From Bacteroidales bacterium UBA4333 (GTDB taxonomy: Bacteria; Bacteroidota; Bacteroidia; Bacteroidales; Paludibacteraceae): a stretch of 64,000 bases of DNA. The notes beneath the pieces were generated by a model that was given only the letters and a program-made list of their open reading frames with translations, was not told where the DNA came from and ran no database searches. The position numbers and the translations under genes are program-made. Below, piece by piece: positions 53,419-61,005 of this stretch (position 1 is the stretch's first letter; the number at the start of each line of letters is the position of its first letter). The stretch spans positions 97,068 through 161,067 of the forward strand of contig DGTP01000003.1 in NCBI GenBank assembly GCA_002394335.1, in the 5' to 3' direction.

Positions 53419-54660
53419 TCACTTCTTAGTAGCAGACCACTCGCGGGGACAGACGCCCGTCTGGCGGGTGAAGGTGCGGGAGAAGACGGCAAGCGAGGAG
53501 AAGCCGCAGGCGGAAGCTATGTCAGAGAGTTTCATCTCCGGGTGCGCAGACATGAGGCGTTGCGCTTCCTCCACGCGGTAGCGGTTGGCGAGCTGGAAGA
53601 ACGAACAGCCGTACGTCGAATTGATGAACTGAGAGATAGTAGTGCGGTTCTTGGGCATTACGGCGCGGATGTCCGCGAGTTGGAAATCCGGATTGAGGTA
53701 AGGCTTCTCCTCCGCCATCCAGTGTTCGAAGATGCGGATATCGTCCGCGAGACTCAGGTTTGAGGCTTCGCCGTTTGGGAGAGTTTGAAGGTTTGAGGCT
53801 TCGCCGTTTGGGAGGGTTTGAAGTAGTTTGAGATTGTTTGAGGTTGTTGGAGAGTTCGTACATTGTACATCGTCCCTTCGTACTTCCCGCCACGGGTCTT
53901 TGCGGAAGAGAATATGCTCGGTGGCATAGATGATCATAATCACCACAAACCACTGCTGCGTAAATCCGCGGGTGTGATAATGGGTGGAGCACATCCATAC
54001 ATAATTGATTCCCACGATAAAGAGCATAGTGCTGTACCGGATGATCCAACGGACATCTATATTATCCAGGGAAGAGAAGTTATCCTCGCACCACTTACGA
54101 TAGGCGCGCATGTGGCTGAACAGCATTACCAGTAGCATGTACGGATAGAGCGCAATCACGGGCCATAGATTGAATGGCATGATATAGTCGAATGCCATGA
54201 GTGCCGCGAGCGGCAGCAACTGCAGGAACGCTCTTTTCCAGTTCATCCAACCCGGTCGCAGTGCCTCGGTAGGATACAAGAGCAGAACCCATCCGAGAAT
54301 ATTGCCGAGGACGAGTTCGTAGGTAGTGAGTTCATACGCCGCCATATCCATCACCCGGTGCGGCGCAACCGCCCAACCCACCAGATAGATGAGATCGCAT
54401 GTCCCCCAGACCAGCAACGCCACGGCGAACAAACGGCGCGCCCTGATCCCCTCCGAACGGCGGAAAAGCATCCACGCACCGCCGAAAGAGAGTGCTATAG
54501 TACATGTGTTGAATATAGGGGTGAGAATATTGTCGTACACCTTATCGGGGATGAACCGCCCCCACCACGTGCTAAGAACGACCATACACACGCTTACGAG
54601 AAAGAAAAACACTTCGGACTTATAGTCCAGCCAAAACTCCCGTATCTGTTTCCGTAACAT
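53419..54660 (-). CDS. membrane-anchored AraC-family transcriptional regulator
   Basis: 413 aa. About seven hydrophobic segments between 15 and 250 (FFFLVSVCMVVLSTWW and WVLLLYPTEAL among them) are followed by a cytoplasmic AraC/XylS domain (310-410) with two helix-turn-helices ending KLSDIASACGFSSLAVFSRTFTRQTGVCPREW. It is a one-component membrane sensor of a type common in Bacteroidota. The linker (SNLQTLPNGEASNLQTLPNG) is a 33-bp tandem repeat, preceded by a GTACATTGTACATCG phrase. Diverges from the DUF4143 gene; the neighbouring surface operon is a possible target. Confidence 0.9.
   Translation of the reverse strand: MLRKQIREFWLDYKSEVFFFLVSVCMVVLSTWWGRFIPDKVYDNILTPIFNTCTIALSFGGAWMLFRRSEGIRARRLFAVALLVWGTCDLIYLVGWAVAPHRVMDMAAYELTTYELVLGNILGWVLLLYPTEALRPGWMNWKRAFLQLLPLAALMAFDYIMPFNLWPVIALYPYMLLVMLFSHMRAYRKWCEDNFSSLDNIDVRWIIRYSTMLFIVGINYVWMCSTHYHTRGFTQQWFVVIMIIYATEHILFRKDPWREVRRDDVQCTNSPTTSNNLKLLQTLPNGEASNLQTLPNGEASNLSLADDIRIFEHWMAEEKPYLNPDFQLADIRAVMPKNRTTISQFINSTYGCSFFQLANRYRVEEAQRLMSAHPEMKLSDIASACGFSSLAVFSRTFTRQTGVCPREWSATKK
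53758..53893. repeat. in-frame 33-bp tandem repeat and phrase repeat in the AraC linker
   Basis: Two 33-bp units start at 53758 and 53791 (GTTTGAGGCTTCGCCGTTTG...), followed by GTTTGAGATTGTTTGAGG words and TTCGTACATTGTACATCGTC. All are in frame with the AraC gene. Confidence 0.88.
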
Positions 54661-54693
54661 TGTTTCTTCTATCTATGCTTACAAAAGCGAGTG

Positions 54694-54725
54694 CAAAGTT
54701 ACAACAAATTTTGCATATATGCAAG
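54694..54725 (-). promoter_or_regulatory. promoter of the AraC gene
   Basis: Minus strand: CTTG (54722-54725) within the palindrome TTGCATATATGCAA, a 20-bp gap, TAACTTTG (54694-54701). Confidence 0.8.
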
Positions 54726-54761
54726 AGAAAGAGAGATTTTTGGCATTTTTTTGTCCAAAGC

Positions 54762-54793
54762 CTTGCGTATTTCAAATATTTGTTGTACCTTTG
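54762..54793 (+). promoter_or_regulatory. promoter of the DUF4143 ATPase gene
   Basis: CTTG (54762-54765) with CGTATTTCA, a 20-bp gap, TACCTTTG (54786-54793). The leader is about 85 nt and contains AAAATTTTC repeats. Confidence 0.8.
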
Positions 54794-54883
54794 CAGAAAA
54801 TTTTCTATGAATATTATAGATATTATCTAAAATTTTCAATGAATATTTACAATAGCATTTAAGAATTTCAAGCATTAGAGTGT

Positions 54884-56023
54884 ATGTTTAAACGAATTTT
54901 ATCGGTCAACGAAATCTTGGAGGAAATGAGTATTTTTCTCTTTGGCGCCCGTCAAACAGGCAAGTCAACCTATTTAAAAAATGCCTTTCCTAATGCGATG
55001 TATATTGATCTTTTGGATGCCTCTATCCGGAGGATTTATAAAAACCAACCGAGCGTACTGTATGACCAGTTGGCAGAAAGCAACACCTCAATAGTCATCA
55101 TCGATGAAATAACGGAGGTTCCGGACTTGCTCAATGAGGTTCATCGCTTAATTTTCAAAACCGATATACGATTCATTATCTGCGCAAGCAGTGCCCGCAA
55201 ACTACGCCGAAAAGGAGCAAATACATTAGGAGGCCGGGCATATCCTTGTTTCCTATATCCTTTGGTAAGCGCAGAAATTCCTGAGTTGGATATTGACCGA
55301 GCAATTAATGTCGGCATGATTCCGAACCATTATTTATCTAAACGTCCTCAGGTTTTATTGTCCGCATATATTGATGTATATCTGCAGCAAGAAATAAAAG
55401 CAGAAGCAATCGTTCGCAATATTGATGCTTTCGAGCGGTTTATGGAAGTAGCGGCTCTGACGGATGGAGAAATAGTCAATTATTCCAACATAGCAAGCGA
55501 TTGCGGCGTTAAATCAAATACCATCAAAGAGTACTTCGCCATATTGGAGGACACGTTGATCGGCTATATGGTTCCTGCTTATCACAAGTCTCAGAAACGC
55601 AAAGAAGTACAAGCGCCTAAATTCTACTATTTCGATGTGGGTGTCGCCAATTACTTGCTGCACAGAAAAGACTTGCAACGCGGTACTCCTGAATACGGAC
55701 ACGCATTTGAACATTTTGTAATTCAGGAAATTATTGCATATCTCGGCTACAAGAACAGCGATGAAAAATTATCGTATTGGCATACATATACCGGAAATGA
55801 AGTAGATGCAATCATCGGAAACCGAGTCGCCATTGAGATCAAGTCTGCTGATATGGTACAACCTAAGCATCTCAAAGGTTTACGGGCTTTTGCAGAAGAA
55901 TACCCTCATTTGGACCGGATGATTGTTTCGTGGGATCCCATCAACCGCAAGACAGAAGACGGGATACGGGTAATCTTTATCCGCGACTTTTTACAAGAAT
56001 TATGGTCGGGTAAACTATTCTAA
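54884..56023 (+). CDS. DUF4143-family AAA ATPase
   Basis: 379 aa. Walker A GARQTGKST (21-29) and Walker B IVIIDEI (70-76), then a winged-helix-like middle (DGEIVNYSNIASDCGVKSNTIKEYF) and the DUF4143 C-terminal domain with a PD-(D/E)xK-like NEVDAIIGNRVAIEIKSAD. Such proteins are widespread in bacteria and archaea and linked to mobile DNA, but their role is unsettled. Base composition is AT-richer than the housekeeping genes, suggesting transfer. Monocistronic. Confidence 0.9.
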   Translation: MFKRILSVNEILEEMSIFLFGARQTGKSTYLKNAFPNAMYIDLLDASIRRIYKNQPSVLYDQLAESNTSIVIIDEITEVPDLLNEVHRLIFKTDIRFIICASSARKLRRKGANTLGGRAYPCFLYPLVSAEIPELDIDRAINVGMIPNHYLSKRPQVLLSAYIDVYLQQEIKAEAIVRNIDAFERFMEVAALTDGEIVNYSNIASDCGVKSNTIKEYFAILEDTLIGYMVPAYHKSQKRKEVQAPKFYYFDVGVANYLLHRKDLQRGTPEYGHAFEHFVIQEIIAYLGYKNSDEKLSYWHTYTGNEVDAIIGNRVAIEIKSADMVQPKHLKGLRAFAEEYPHLDRMIVSWDPINRKTEDGIRVIFIRDFLQELWSGKLF

Positions 56024-56079
56024 CTTTTCTCTACAAGATGTCAAAGATTATTTGCCAATGTACACTGTTCCTTTGTGCT

Positions 56080-56202
56080 TTATTTCACCTCCTGCCCCAT
56101 GAGGGTGTATGTCTTGTCGCCGCGGAGGATGAAGATCCGGCTGCTACGGAGGAAGAAAACATCAAATGTCGCTTTGACTTTGCTATTGTCAATGAATGAA
56201 TC
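56080..56202 (-). pseudogene. remnant 3' end of a secreted-protein gene
   Basis: A 41-codon stretch on the minus strand ends RIFILRGDKTYTLMGQEVK and a TAA at 56080-56082. This is the characteristic tail of many Bacteroidales secreted proteins (compare IIRPDGKVYTAQGAEV of the 36.4-kb protein). Going upstream it meets a stop after EDSFIDNSKVKATF with no gene body, so it is a decayed fragment. The rest of 56024-56300 has no gene. Confidence 0.6.
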
Positions 56203-56300
56203 CTCAAATAAAGCAAACGCTTTTTATCTATGTAGCGAACGCCTTGCGCTTGTCTTTTAATGCCGAAAGGCTTGCTTGTCCGGCTCTAAATCTCGTTTGT

Positions 56301-56534
56301 TTATGCCGGAGTTCCAATTTCGTACAGGTATTCAGGAGCAAGGTCTGCTCCGTTTGCCCATTCGATAGTAACCGGCGTGAGAGCATATTGTATAAACTGC
56401 TCTTTGTCGTGCAAAGCTCCAAAAACCTCACCTGTCAAGTACGGTTCCAAATCAACTACTTTATGCACTCCGTCACTAAAAGTAAGTGCCAGACGATAGT
56501 CGCCTTGATAATCTACATCTTTAACGCGTAACAT
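56301..56534 (-). CDS. DUF2442 domain protein (putative antitoxin-like partner)
   Basis: 77 aa. MLRVKDVDYQGDYRLALTFSDGVHKVVDLEPYL, the DUF2442 pattern, here followed by ...PVTIEWANGADLAPEYLYEIG. It is a short soluble protein encoded 7 bp after the DUF4160 gene on the same strand. The DUF4160-DUF2442 pair recurs in bacteria and is regarded as toxin-antitoxin-like, though the roles have not been clearly established. Confidence 0.88.
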   Translation of the reverse strand: MLRVKDVDYQGDYRLALTFSDGVHKVVDLEPYLTGEVFGALHDKEQFIQYALTPVTIEWANGADLAPEYLYEIGTPA

Positions 56535-56541
56535 AGTTTTA

Positions 56542-56799
56542 CTATTTTAACGGTTCAATTCTTCCTATCTGCTTGCCGTCCTGTGCTCTTTCCCATAGCG
56601 AAAGAATCTCTTGCTCGTGCAAGTCTATCCATTGATTTACTTTGCTAATCACCTTTGCCGGGGCTTGCCCATCTACTATTCTATCCAGTACACTAATGCT
56701 GCATTCATAGTTGCCATACATAAAATGTATATGAGGCGGATTATGGTCTTTCCAATAAAGACAAATGATAATTCCATAAAAGCGGCTTATTTCCGGCAT
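56542..56799 (-). CDS. DUF4160 domain protein (toxin-antitoxin-like pair)
   Basis: 85 aa from the ATG at 56799. MPEISRFYGIIICLYWKDHN then PPHIHFMYGNYE is the DUF4160 signature (YxxDHNPPHFH). I preferred this start because the longer frame begins in the promoter. DUF4160 proteins are paired with DUF2442 partners, as here; they may be nuclease-like or DNA-binding, unproven. The -7 box is about 32 bp upstream. Confidence 0.88.
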   Translation of the reverse strand: MPEISRFYGIIICLYWKDHNPPHIHFMYGNYECSISVLDRIVDGQAPAKVISKVNQWIDLHEQEILSLWERAQDGKQIGRIEPLK

Positions 56800-56831
56800 A
56801 ATGGTATATGTTTTTGTGATTTTTTGCGCTG

Positions 56832-56863
56832 CAAAGGTACTGCTTTTTTCTGACATATGCAAG
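56832..56863 (-). promoter_or_regulatory. promoter of the DUF4160-DUF2442 pair
   Basis: Minus strand: CTTG (56860-56863) with CATATGTCA, a 20-bp gap, TACCTTTG (56832-56839). Confidence 0.85.
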
Positions 56864-56904
56864 AGTTGACTGCTTTTTTTTGCTTTTTCTGGTATAACAG
56901 GTAC

Positions 56905-56931
56905 AAAAAAAACGGACCGAAGTCCGTCTTT
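56905..56931 (-). terminator. terminator after the RluA-family gene
   Basis: Stem ACGGAC-CGAA-GTCCGT (56912-56927) followed on the minus strand by a T run (56905-56911). Confidence 0.85.
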
Positions 56932-56932
56932 T

Positions 56933-57907
56933 CTATAGTAATACGCGGTTGAATTCTTTGGGGACGGGGGCTTCGAAGCGCACTTTCTTCTCCGTCACGG
57001 GGTGGATGAACGCCAAGACTTTGGCATGCAGGCAGAGCCGGTCGATCGGACTATACTCATTCCCATAACCGTACTTGCGGTCCCCTACCACCGGATGCCC
57101 CAGGGACTGCATATGCACACGGATCTGGTTGGTGCGTCCGGTCTCCAAATGCAATTCGACAAGGGAGTAAATTGATGTACAAAGGGACGATGTACGATGT
57201 ACGAAGGATTTTTGCTCCGGGCTGTCTGTTGTCTGACCTCCGGCATCTGATGCCTGATGGCTGACGCGAAGCGTTTTATAGTGGGTGACGGCTTTCTGTC
57301 CCCCGTTATCTGTGGGCGAAGAATAGACCATCGCATTGCGTTTGTCTTCCGTGAGCCAGGAGGTGACCGTTCCCTCTTTCTGAGGCAATTCTCCTTCGAC
57401 CAGAGCGATGTATGTACGCTCCGTTACCAGTTGCCTCCAGTAGGTGCGCATATACTCCTGCAGCGCCTGCGTGCGTGCAAAAACGAGTACACCGCTTGTC
57501 TCCCGATCCAGCCGGTGCACGACAAAAACGGAGTTCTTGCGGTTCTCACGACGCACATAAGCCCTCAGGATAGACAGAGCAGTAGTCTCCGAGGACTCCG
57601 GGCGCGTGGGCATCGTCAGCAATCCCGGGCGCTTATAGACCACTATCAGGTGTTCGTCTTCATAAATGACCGACAGTTTGGGGTGATTGAGCGTTGTGTT
57701 CCCTCTTCCGGCGGAGACGACCACTTTATCCCCTTTCATCAGCGTATAGTCTCCTCTCGGCTGGACAGCTCCGGCGACGGATACCCGGCGTTGTGAGATC
57801 AGCTGTTTAACGGATGTGCGACTCATGCCGCCCATCTTCGAGACCAGAAAATCCAAGAGCGAAACCGTTTCGCCGACCATCAATACAGTATCTTGTTTGC
57901 GAATCAT
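56933..57907 (-). CDS. RluA-family rRNA/tRNA pseudouridine synthase
   Basis: 324 aa. An N-terminal S4 RNA-binding domain (about 15-70) precedes the synthase domain with the signature HRLDRETSG (131-139, catalytic Asp134) and the C-terminal ETGRTNQIRVHMQSLGHPVVGD. Residues 216-247 (RVSHQASDAGGQTTDSP, then KSFVHRTSSLCTSIY) are not part of the fold: they are an in-frame insert made of two dispersed repeat phrases. The target base cannot be assigned. It lies 24 bp downstream of pnuC, probably in one operon. Confidence 0.93.
   Translation of the reverse strand: MIRKQDTVLMVGETVSLLDFLVSKMGGMSRTSVKQLISQRRVSVAGAVQPRGDYTLMKGDKVVVSAGRGNTTLNHPKLSVIYEDEHLIVVYKRPGLLTMPTRPESSETTALSILRAYVRRENRKNSVFVVHRLDRETSGVLVFARTQALQEYMRTYWRQLVTERTYIALVEGELPQKEGTVTSWLTEDKRNAMVYSSPTDNGGQKAVTHYKTLRVSHQASDAGGQTTDSPEQKSFVHRTSSLCTSIYSLVELHLETGRTNQIRVHMQSLGHPVVGDRKYGYGNEYSPIDRLCLHAKVLAFIHPVTEKKVRFEAPVPKEFNRVLL
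57172..57262. repeat. in-frame insert of two repeat phrases in the pseudouridine synthase gene
   Basis: 57172-57215 contains GACGATGTACGATGTACGAA, and 57232-57262 contains CATCTGATGCCTGATGGCTG. Both phrases recur elsewhere in this window between genes and inside other genes. Confidence 0.85.
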
Positions 57908-57931
57908 TGGTTAAAATAGGGGGTTAAGGGG

Positions 57932-58702
57932 TTATGGGTTACGGGTTAGCCATCCCATGTTTTCCGGTTTGGTATTCTTGATCCAAGCTATCCCTGCCGC
58001 ACCGTTGATGATCAGGAAGAACGTGAAAAGAACGATGGAGAAAGCATTGCCCAGTATGATGAACAGTCCGATACCGGCTATGCTATAGATGAACCAGTAG
58101 ATCCAGGAATCGGTCTTGCGGTAAATCAGCCAGTAGTTGGCGAGGAAGGAAGACGAGATCAGGAGTCCGTTGAGCAGTTTGACAACAATCGCATCGGAGA
58201 GTGCATCATGGCGCAAGGCGAAAGTAGAAAGTACGTAGTCGCCGGCGGTGATGAAGAAGAGCAATGCGACAGACAGGATCAGTCGCGGCGTGTCGAGGAA
58301 CTTAGGCTCGAAACTTGCCCCGCCGTCTTCTTTCTTCCGGCTCCATTTGTATATCGACATCAATTGGAAGGGGATGAAGACGAAGAAATAGAGGAAGGCG
58401 CTGTCGTACGCGCCCTGCAGAATGAACTGCACACCGAGCAAGGCACTCATGATGATCCCGGCGTAGAAACCGGTGTAGTTCTTCGGATCCCGGACGGTCA
58501 GTATATAGGCTACGCCGATGATAGAGGCGGGAATACCTACTACCCAGGCAGGGTCGTGCCAACGAAGAAGCCTACCCCCAGCCCCTCCCTGAAAGGAGGG
58601 GAGAAAAGATTCGATCAGGAATAAAAGTCCCAAAAGTGCTCCGAAGAGGAGGATGGAGATAATGGTGTTGCGGCCGAGTGCGCGCCAGAGGATGCTTTGC
58701 AT
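57932..58702 (-). CDS. pnuC: nicotinamide mononucleotide/riboside transporter PnuC
   Basis: 256 aa from the ATG at 58702. About seven membrane segments, with the PnuC features FFVFIPFQLMSIYKWSR and NYWLIYRKTDSWIYWFI. It imports the NAD+ precursor nicotinamide riboside. An N-terminal loop (LPSFQGGAGGRLLRW) is encoded by CCCCCAGCCCCTCCCTGAAA, a known kind of dispersed repeat that here sits in frame. The NadR-like kinase at 25.9 kb could phosphorylate the imported riboside. Upstream ATG codons are possible. Confidence 0.9.
   Translation of the reverse strand: MQSILWRALGRNTIISILLFGALLGLLFLIESFLPSFQGGAGGRLLRWHDPAWVVGIPASIIGVAYILTVRDPKNYTGFYAGIIMSALLGVQFILQGAYDSAFLYFFVFIPFQLMSIYKWSRKKEDGGASFEPKFLDTPRLILSVALLFFITAGDYVLSTFALRHDALSDAIVVKLLNGLLISSSFLANYWLIYRKTDSWIYWFIYSIAGIGLFIILGNAFSIVLFTFFLIINGAAGIAWIKNTKPENMGWLTRNP
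58571..58606. repeat. CCCCAGCCCCTCCCT-type repeat inside pnuC
   Basis: A GC-rich phrase ending GAAAGGAGGGGAG, able to fold through CCCCTCC/GGAGGGG, is read in frame as SFQGGAGG. Confidence 0.8.
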
Positions 58703-58780
58703 GGCGGGTGGGGAATTAATAATTAATATCTTTTTCGGGGGAGGCAATCATGAAATCATAAGTGATCATGAGATCCTACT

Positions 58781-58813
58781 AAAAAACAAGGGGCAAGCCG
58801 ATGCTCGCCCCTT
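58781..58813 (-). terminator. terminator of the bL31 gene
   Basis: Stem AAGGGGCAAGC/GCTCGCCCCTT (58788-58798/58803-58813, one G-U) with a T run on the minus strand. Confidence 0.88.
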
Positions 58814-58826
58814 ATCCATTCTCGCA

Positions 58827-59081
58827 TTACTTGCGGTTGCGATTTCCGTAGCGAGACATAAACTTGTCCACGCGTCCGGCTGTATCGACAAGCTTCGACT
58901 TACCGGTATAGAACGGGTGCGAAGTGTTAGAGATCTCCAGCTTGATGAGCGGATACTCAACGCCATCGATAGTAATCGAATCCTTGGTAGCAGCGGTAGA
59001 GCGGCTGAAGAACTGAGTACCATCAGACATATCTTTGAAAACTACTACTCGGTAGTTATCAGGATGAATTCCTTTTTTCAT
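58827..59081 (-). CDS. rpmE2: 50S ribosomal protein bL31, type B
   Basis: 84 aa. MKKGIHPDNYRVVVFKDMSD then EISNTSHPFYTGKSKLVDTAGRVDKF matches type B bL31, which lacks the zinc-binding Cys motif of type A. The only L31 seen here, so it may be the standard form in this organism. It stands alone with a terminator. The spacer upstream (59082-59233) is made of GATTTACGATGTACGATT words and shows no clear promoter. Confidence 0.97.
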   Translation of the reverse strand: MKKGIHPDNYRVVVFKDMSDGTQFFSRSTAATKDSITIDGVEYPLIKLEISNTSHPFYTGKSKLVDTAGRVDKFMSRYGNRNRK

Positions 59082-59087
59082 AAAAAT

Positions 59088-59230
59088 CTTAAAATTTACG
59101 ATTTAACGATTTACGATGTACGATTGATGTACGATTTTCCGCTTAGCGGATTATTTACGATTTACGCGGACTTTTGTCCTTGACGCCTTCGTAAATCCTT
59201 TGTACATTGTACATTCGTCCTTTGTACTTT
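59088..59230. repeat. GTACGATTTACGA phrase repeats upstream of bL31
   Basis: The spacer between rpmE2 and rplI is almost wholly made of words such as TTTACGATGTACGATTGATG, TTCCGCTTAGCGGA and TACATTGTACATTCGTCC, the same family as at 31836 and in three genes. Confidence 0.8.
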
Positions 59231-59233
59231 AGT

Positions 59234-59677
59234 TTACTCAGCTACTACGTTGAGTTTGATATCAGCTTTTACCTCGCGGTGGAGACGTGCCTGAGCGGTG
59301 TGCTCTCCGCAAACCTTGATCGGCTCAGCGATAGTGATGACCTTCTTATCGATATTGATATCCAAAGCGGCCAGAGCGGCAGAGATAGCGGTAGTCGTTA
59401 CCGTACCGAAGATCTTGCCGTCCTCGTTAGCTTTCACTTTCAGTTCAACAACAGTCTCCTGCAGTTTAGCCTCCAGCGCCTGAGCGTCAGCCAGCAGTTG
59501 AGCCTGTTTGTGAGCCTGTTGTTTGAGGTTCTCAGCCAACTGTTTGCGGTTGTGCTCGTTAGCGATGACAGCAATGCGTTGCGGCAGGAGGTAGTTGCGT
59601 CCATAACCGTCTTTTACCTTAACGATGTCGTTCTTGAAACCCAGATTAGCCAGGTCTTGAATCAGAATTACTTCCAT
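59234..59677 (-). CDS. rplI: 50S ribosomal protein bL9
   Basis: 147 aa, full length. MEVILIQDLANLGFKNDIVKVKDGYGRNYLLPQRIA is the N-terminal L9 domain; the long connecting helix (NEHNRKQLAENLKQQAHKQA region) and the C-terminal domain follow. It binds 23S rRNA domain V. It is third in the rpsF-rpsR-rplI operon. Confidence 0.98.
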   Translation of the reverse strand: MEVILIQDLANLGFKNDIVKVKDGYGRNYLLPQRIAVIANEHNRKQLAENLKQQAHKQAQLLADAQALEAKLQETVVELKVKANEDGKIFGTVTTTAISAALAALDINIDKKVITIAEPIKVCGEHTAQARLHREVKADIKLNVVAE

Positions 59678-59708
59678 GATTGTTTCCTTTCTCTTAGTGG
59701 GTTAATAC

Positions 59709-59975
59709 TTATTTCATCAAATCGGTAACATAAGGCAGCAGAGCCAAGTGGCGTGCTTTCTTGACAGCCTGTGCAACCTTGCGTTGGTACTTGAGCGAGG
59801 TACCGGTAATGCGACGTGGGAGGATCTTACCTTGCTCGTTGAGGAACTTCTTCAGGAACTCGGGATCCTTGTAGTCGATATACTTTATACCACTCTTCAG
59901 GAAGCGGCAGTATTTCTTTTTCTGCTGACCCTTGGTCTGCGGGGTCAAATAACGGATTTCAGTGTTCTGTGCCAT
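59709..59975 (-). CDS. rpsR: 30S ribosomal protein bS18
   Basis: 88 aa. The core KKYCRFLKSGIKYIDYKDPE then RITGTSLKYQRKVAQAVKKARHLALLPYV is standard S18. The N-terminus (MAQNTEIRYLTPQTKGQQ) is a little longer than in E. coli. It forms a heterodimer with bS6 in the platform of the small subunit. It starts 2 bp after the rpsF stop. Confidence 0.98.
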   Translation of the reverse strand: MAQNTEIRYLTPQTKGQQKKKYCRFLKSGIKYIDYKDPEFLKKFLNEQGKILPRRITGTSLKYQRKVAQAVKKARHLALLPYVTDLMK

Positions 59976-59977
59976 AA

Positions 59978-60325
59978 TTAAGCCTCCTCTTCTTTTTTAG
60001 AATGGTTACGACGCTTTTCAGCGTACTCGAATGCGTACTTGTCAAGACGTGTGGTGAGGAAGCGGATGATACGCTCGTCGCGGCACAACTCTGTCTCAAA
60101 CTTAGCGATGAATGCAGGCTCTACGTCAAACTGCAGGAGAGCGTAGAAACCTGTGGTTTTGCCCTGGATAGGATAAGCGAGCTTGCGCATACCCCACTCC
60201 TCACGATTCAGCACGGTGCCACCGTTTGAGGTGAGAAGATTCTCGAATTTGTCTACCGCTTCCTTCATCTGTGGCTCAGACAAAACGGGAGTTAACACGA
60301 AAGCGGTTTCGTAATGATTTACCAT
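59978..60325 (-). CDS. rpsF: 30S ribosomal protein bS6
   Basis: 115 aa. MVNHYETAFVLTPVLSEPQM, ...LAYPIQGKTTGFYALLQFD and RDERIIRFLTTRLDKYAFEY match S6, with a short acidic/basic tail (NHSKKEEEA). First gene of the S6-S18-L9 operon. A promoter lies about 105 bp upstream, leaving a GC-rich leader that could hold an S6:S18 regulatory structure. Confidence 0.98.
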   Translation of the reverse strand: MVNHYETAFVLTPVLSEPQMKEAVDKFENLLTSNGGTVLNREEWGMRKLAYPIQGKTTGFYALLQFDVEPAFIAKFETELCRDERIIRFLTTRLDKYAFEYAEKRRNHSKKEEEA

Positions 60326-60420
60326 TGTAGTAAATTGTTGTTTTGTTAATAAATAATGTTAATTATCTTCACGGTGACGGGCGATAACCCGGACGGTTGC
60401 CGCTCCTCTTAACCGCAAAA
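60326..60420 (-). promoter_or_regulatory. candidate S6:S18-binding leader
   Basis: The leader between the promoter and rpsF has a GC-rich block (60373-60415) that can fold as CGGG-TTATCG-CCCG flanked by ACCGT words. In many bacteria a leader with a CCG-containing bulge binds the S6-S18 dimer for autoregulation. I infer the same here from position; the exact motif is not proven. Confidence 0.35.
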
Positions 60421-60427
60421 AAGCGTG

Positions 60428-60459
60428 CAAAGATACAGCTTTTTTTTTAATTATGCAAA
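60428..60459 (-). promoter_or_regulatory. promoter of the S6-S18-L9 operon
   Basis: Minus strand: TTTG (60456-60459) with CATAATTA, a 20-bp gap, TATCTTTG (60428-60435). Confidence 0.85.
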
Positions 60460-60476
60460 TATTTTTGCTTTTTTTC

Positions 60477-60902
60477 TTAAAATTCCTTAGCAATGAGGTC
60501 AAAGGAAGCTCCGGTTTCGTCTTTTACCCGGAAAACGACCTTCGTTTTTTGTTCAGCGAACACCGTGAGCAAGCCCGGATTGGTCTCCGCCAACTGGGCA
60601 GAATCGAGCAGGTTCTCCACCAGCGAATGGATATCGGGCATCAGGTTCTCTTCGGCCGTCAGTTCCAGGAGTCCCAGATCGTGCTCCGACTGGTCGCTGA
60701 GGAGGCAATCGAACAGCAGTGTGCTGTCCTGATAGGTTACAGAAGTGATCTGAGTAGCATCGCTCTCGTCGCCTACCATGCGGCCCACACAAGTGGAGTC
60801 AACCTGATCCACAAACTCTGCTATGACGACATTCGGATCCTTACGGCACGAAATCATGCAGAGCACAACTAATAAAATAGGTAGAATTTTCTTCATTTTC
60901 AA
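60477..60902 (-). CDS. small lipoprotein of unknown function
   Basis: 141 aa. Signal peptide with lipobox CMISC (Cys19). The mature part (KDPNVVIAEFVDQVDSTCVG... to VVFRVKDETGASFDLIAKEF) is acidic and beta-rich, with no enzymatic motif. The start may be the first ATG or one two codons later. It has its own promoter, and the rpsF promoter lies just beyond its stop. Confidence 0.82.
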   Translation of the reverse strand: MKMKKILPILLVVLCMISCRKDPNVVIAEFVDQVDSTCVGRMVGDESDATQITSVTYQDSTLLFDCLLSDQSEHDLGLLELTAEENLMPDIHSLVENLLDSAQLAETNPGLLTVFAEQKTKVVFRVKDETGASFDLIAKEF

Positions 60903-60924
60903 TACGTTATATCAAATTGGGGTA

Positions 60925-60956
60925 CAAAAGTAGTACATATTTTTCAAATACGCAAA
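60925..60956 (-). promoter_or_regulatory. promoter of the small lipoprotein gene
   Basis: Minus strand: TTTG (60953-60956) with CGTATTTG, a 20-bp gap, TACTTTTG (60925-60932). Confidence 0.8.
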
Positions 60957-61005
60957 TATTTTTTGTTTTTGCACCGATTTTTCTTCAATTTGTAAATTCC
61001 ACTTG

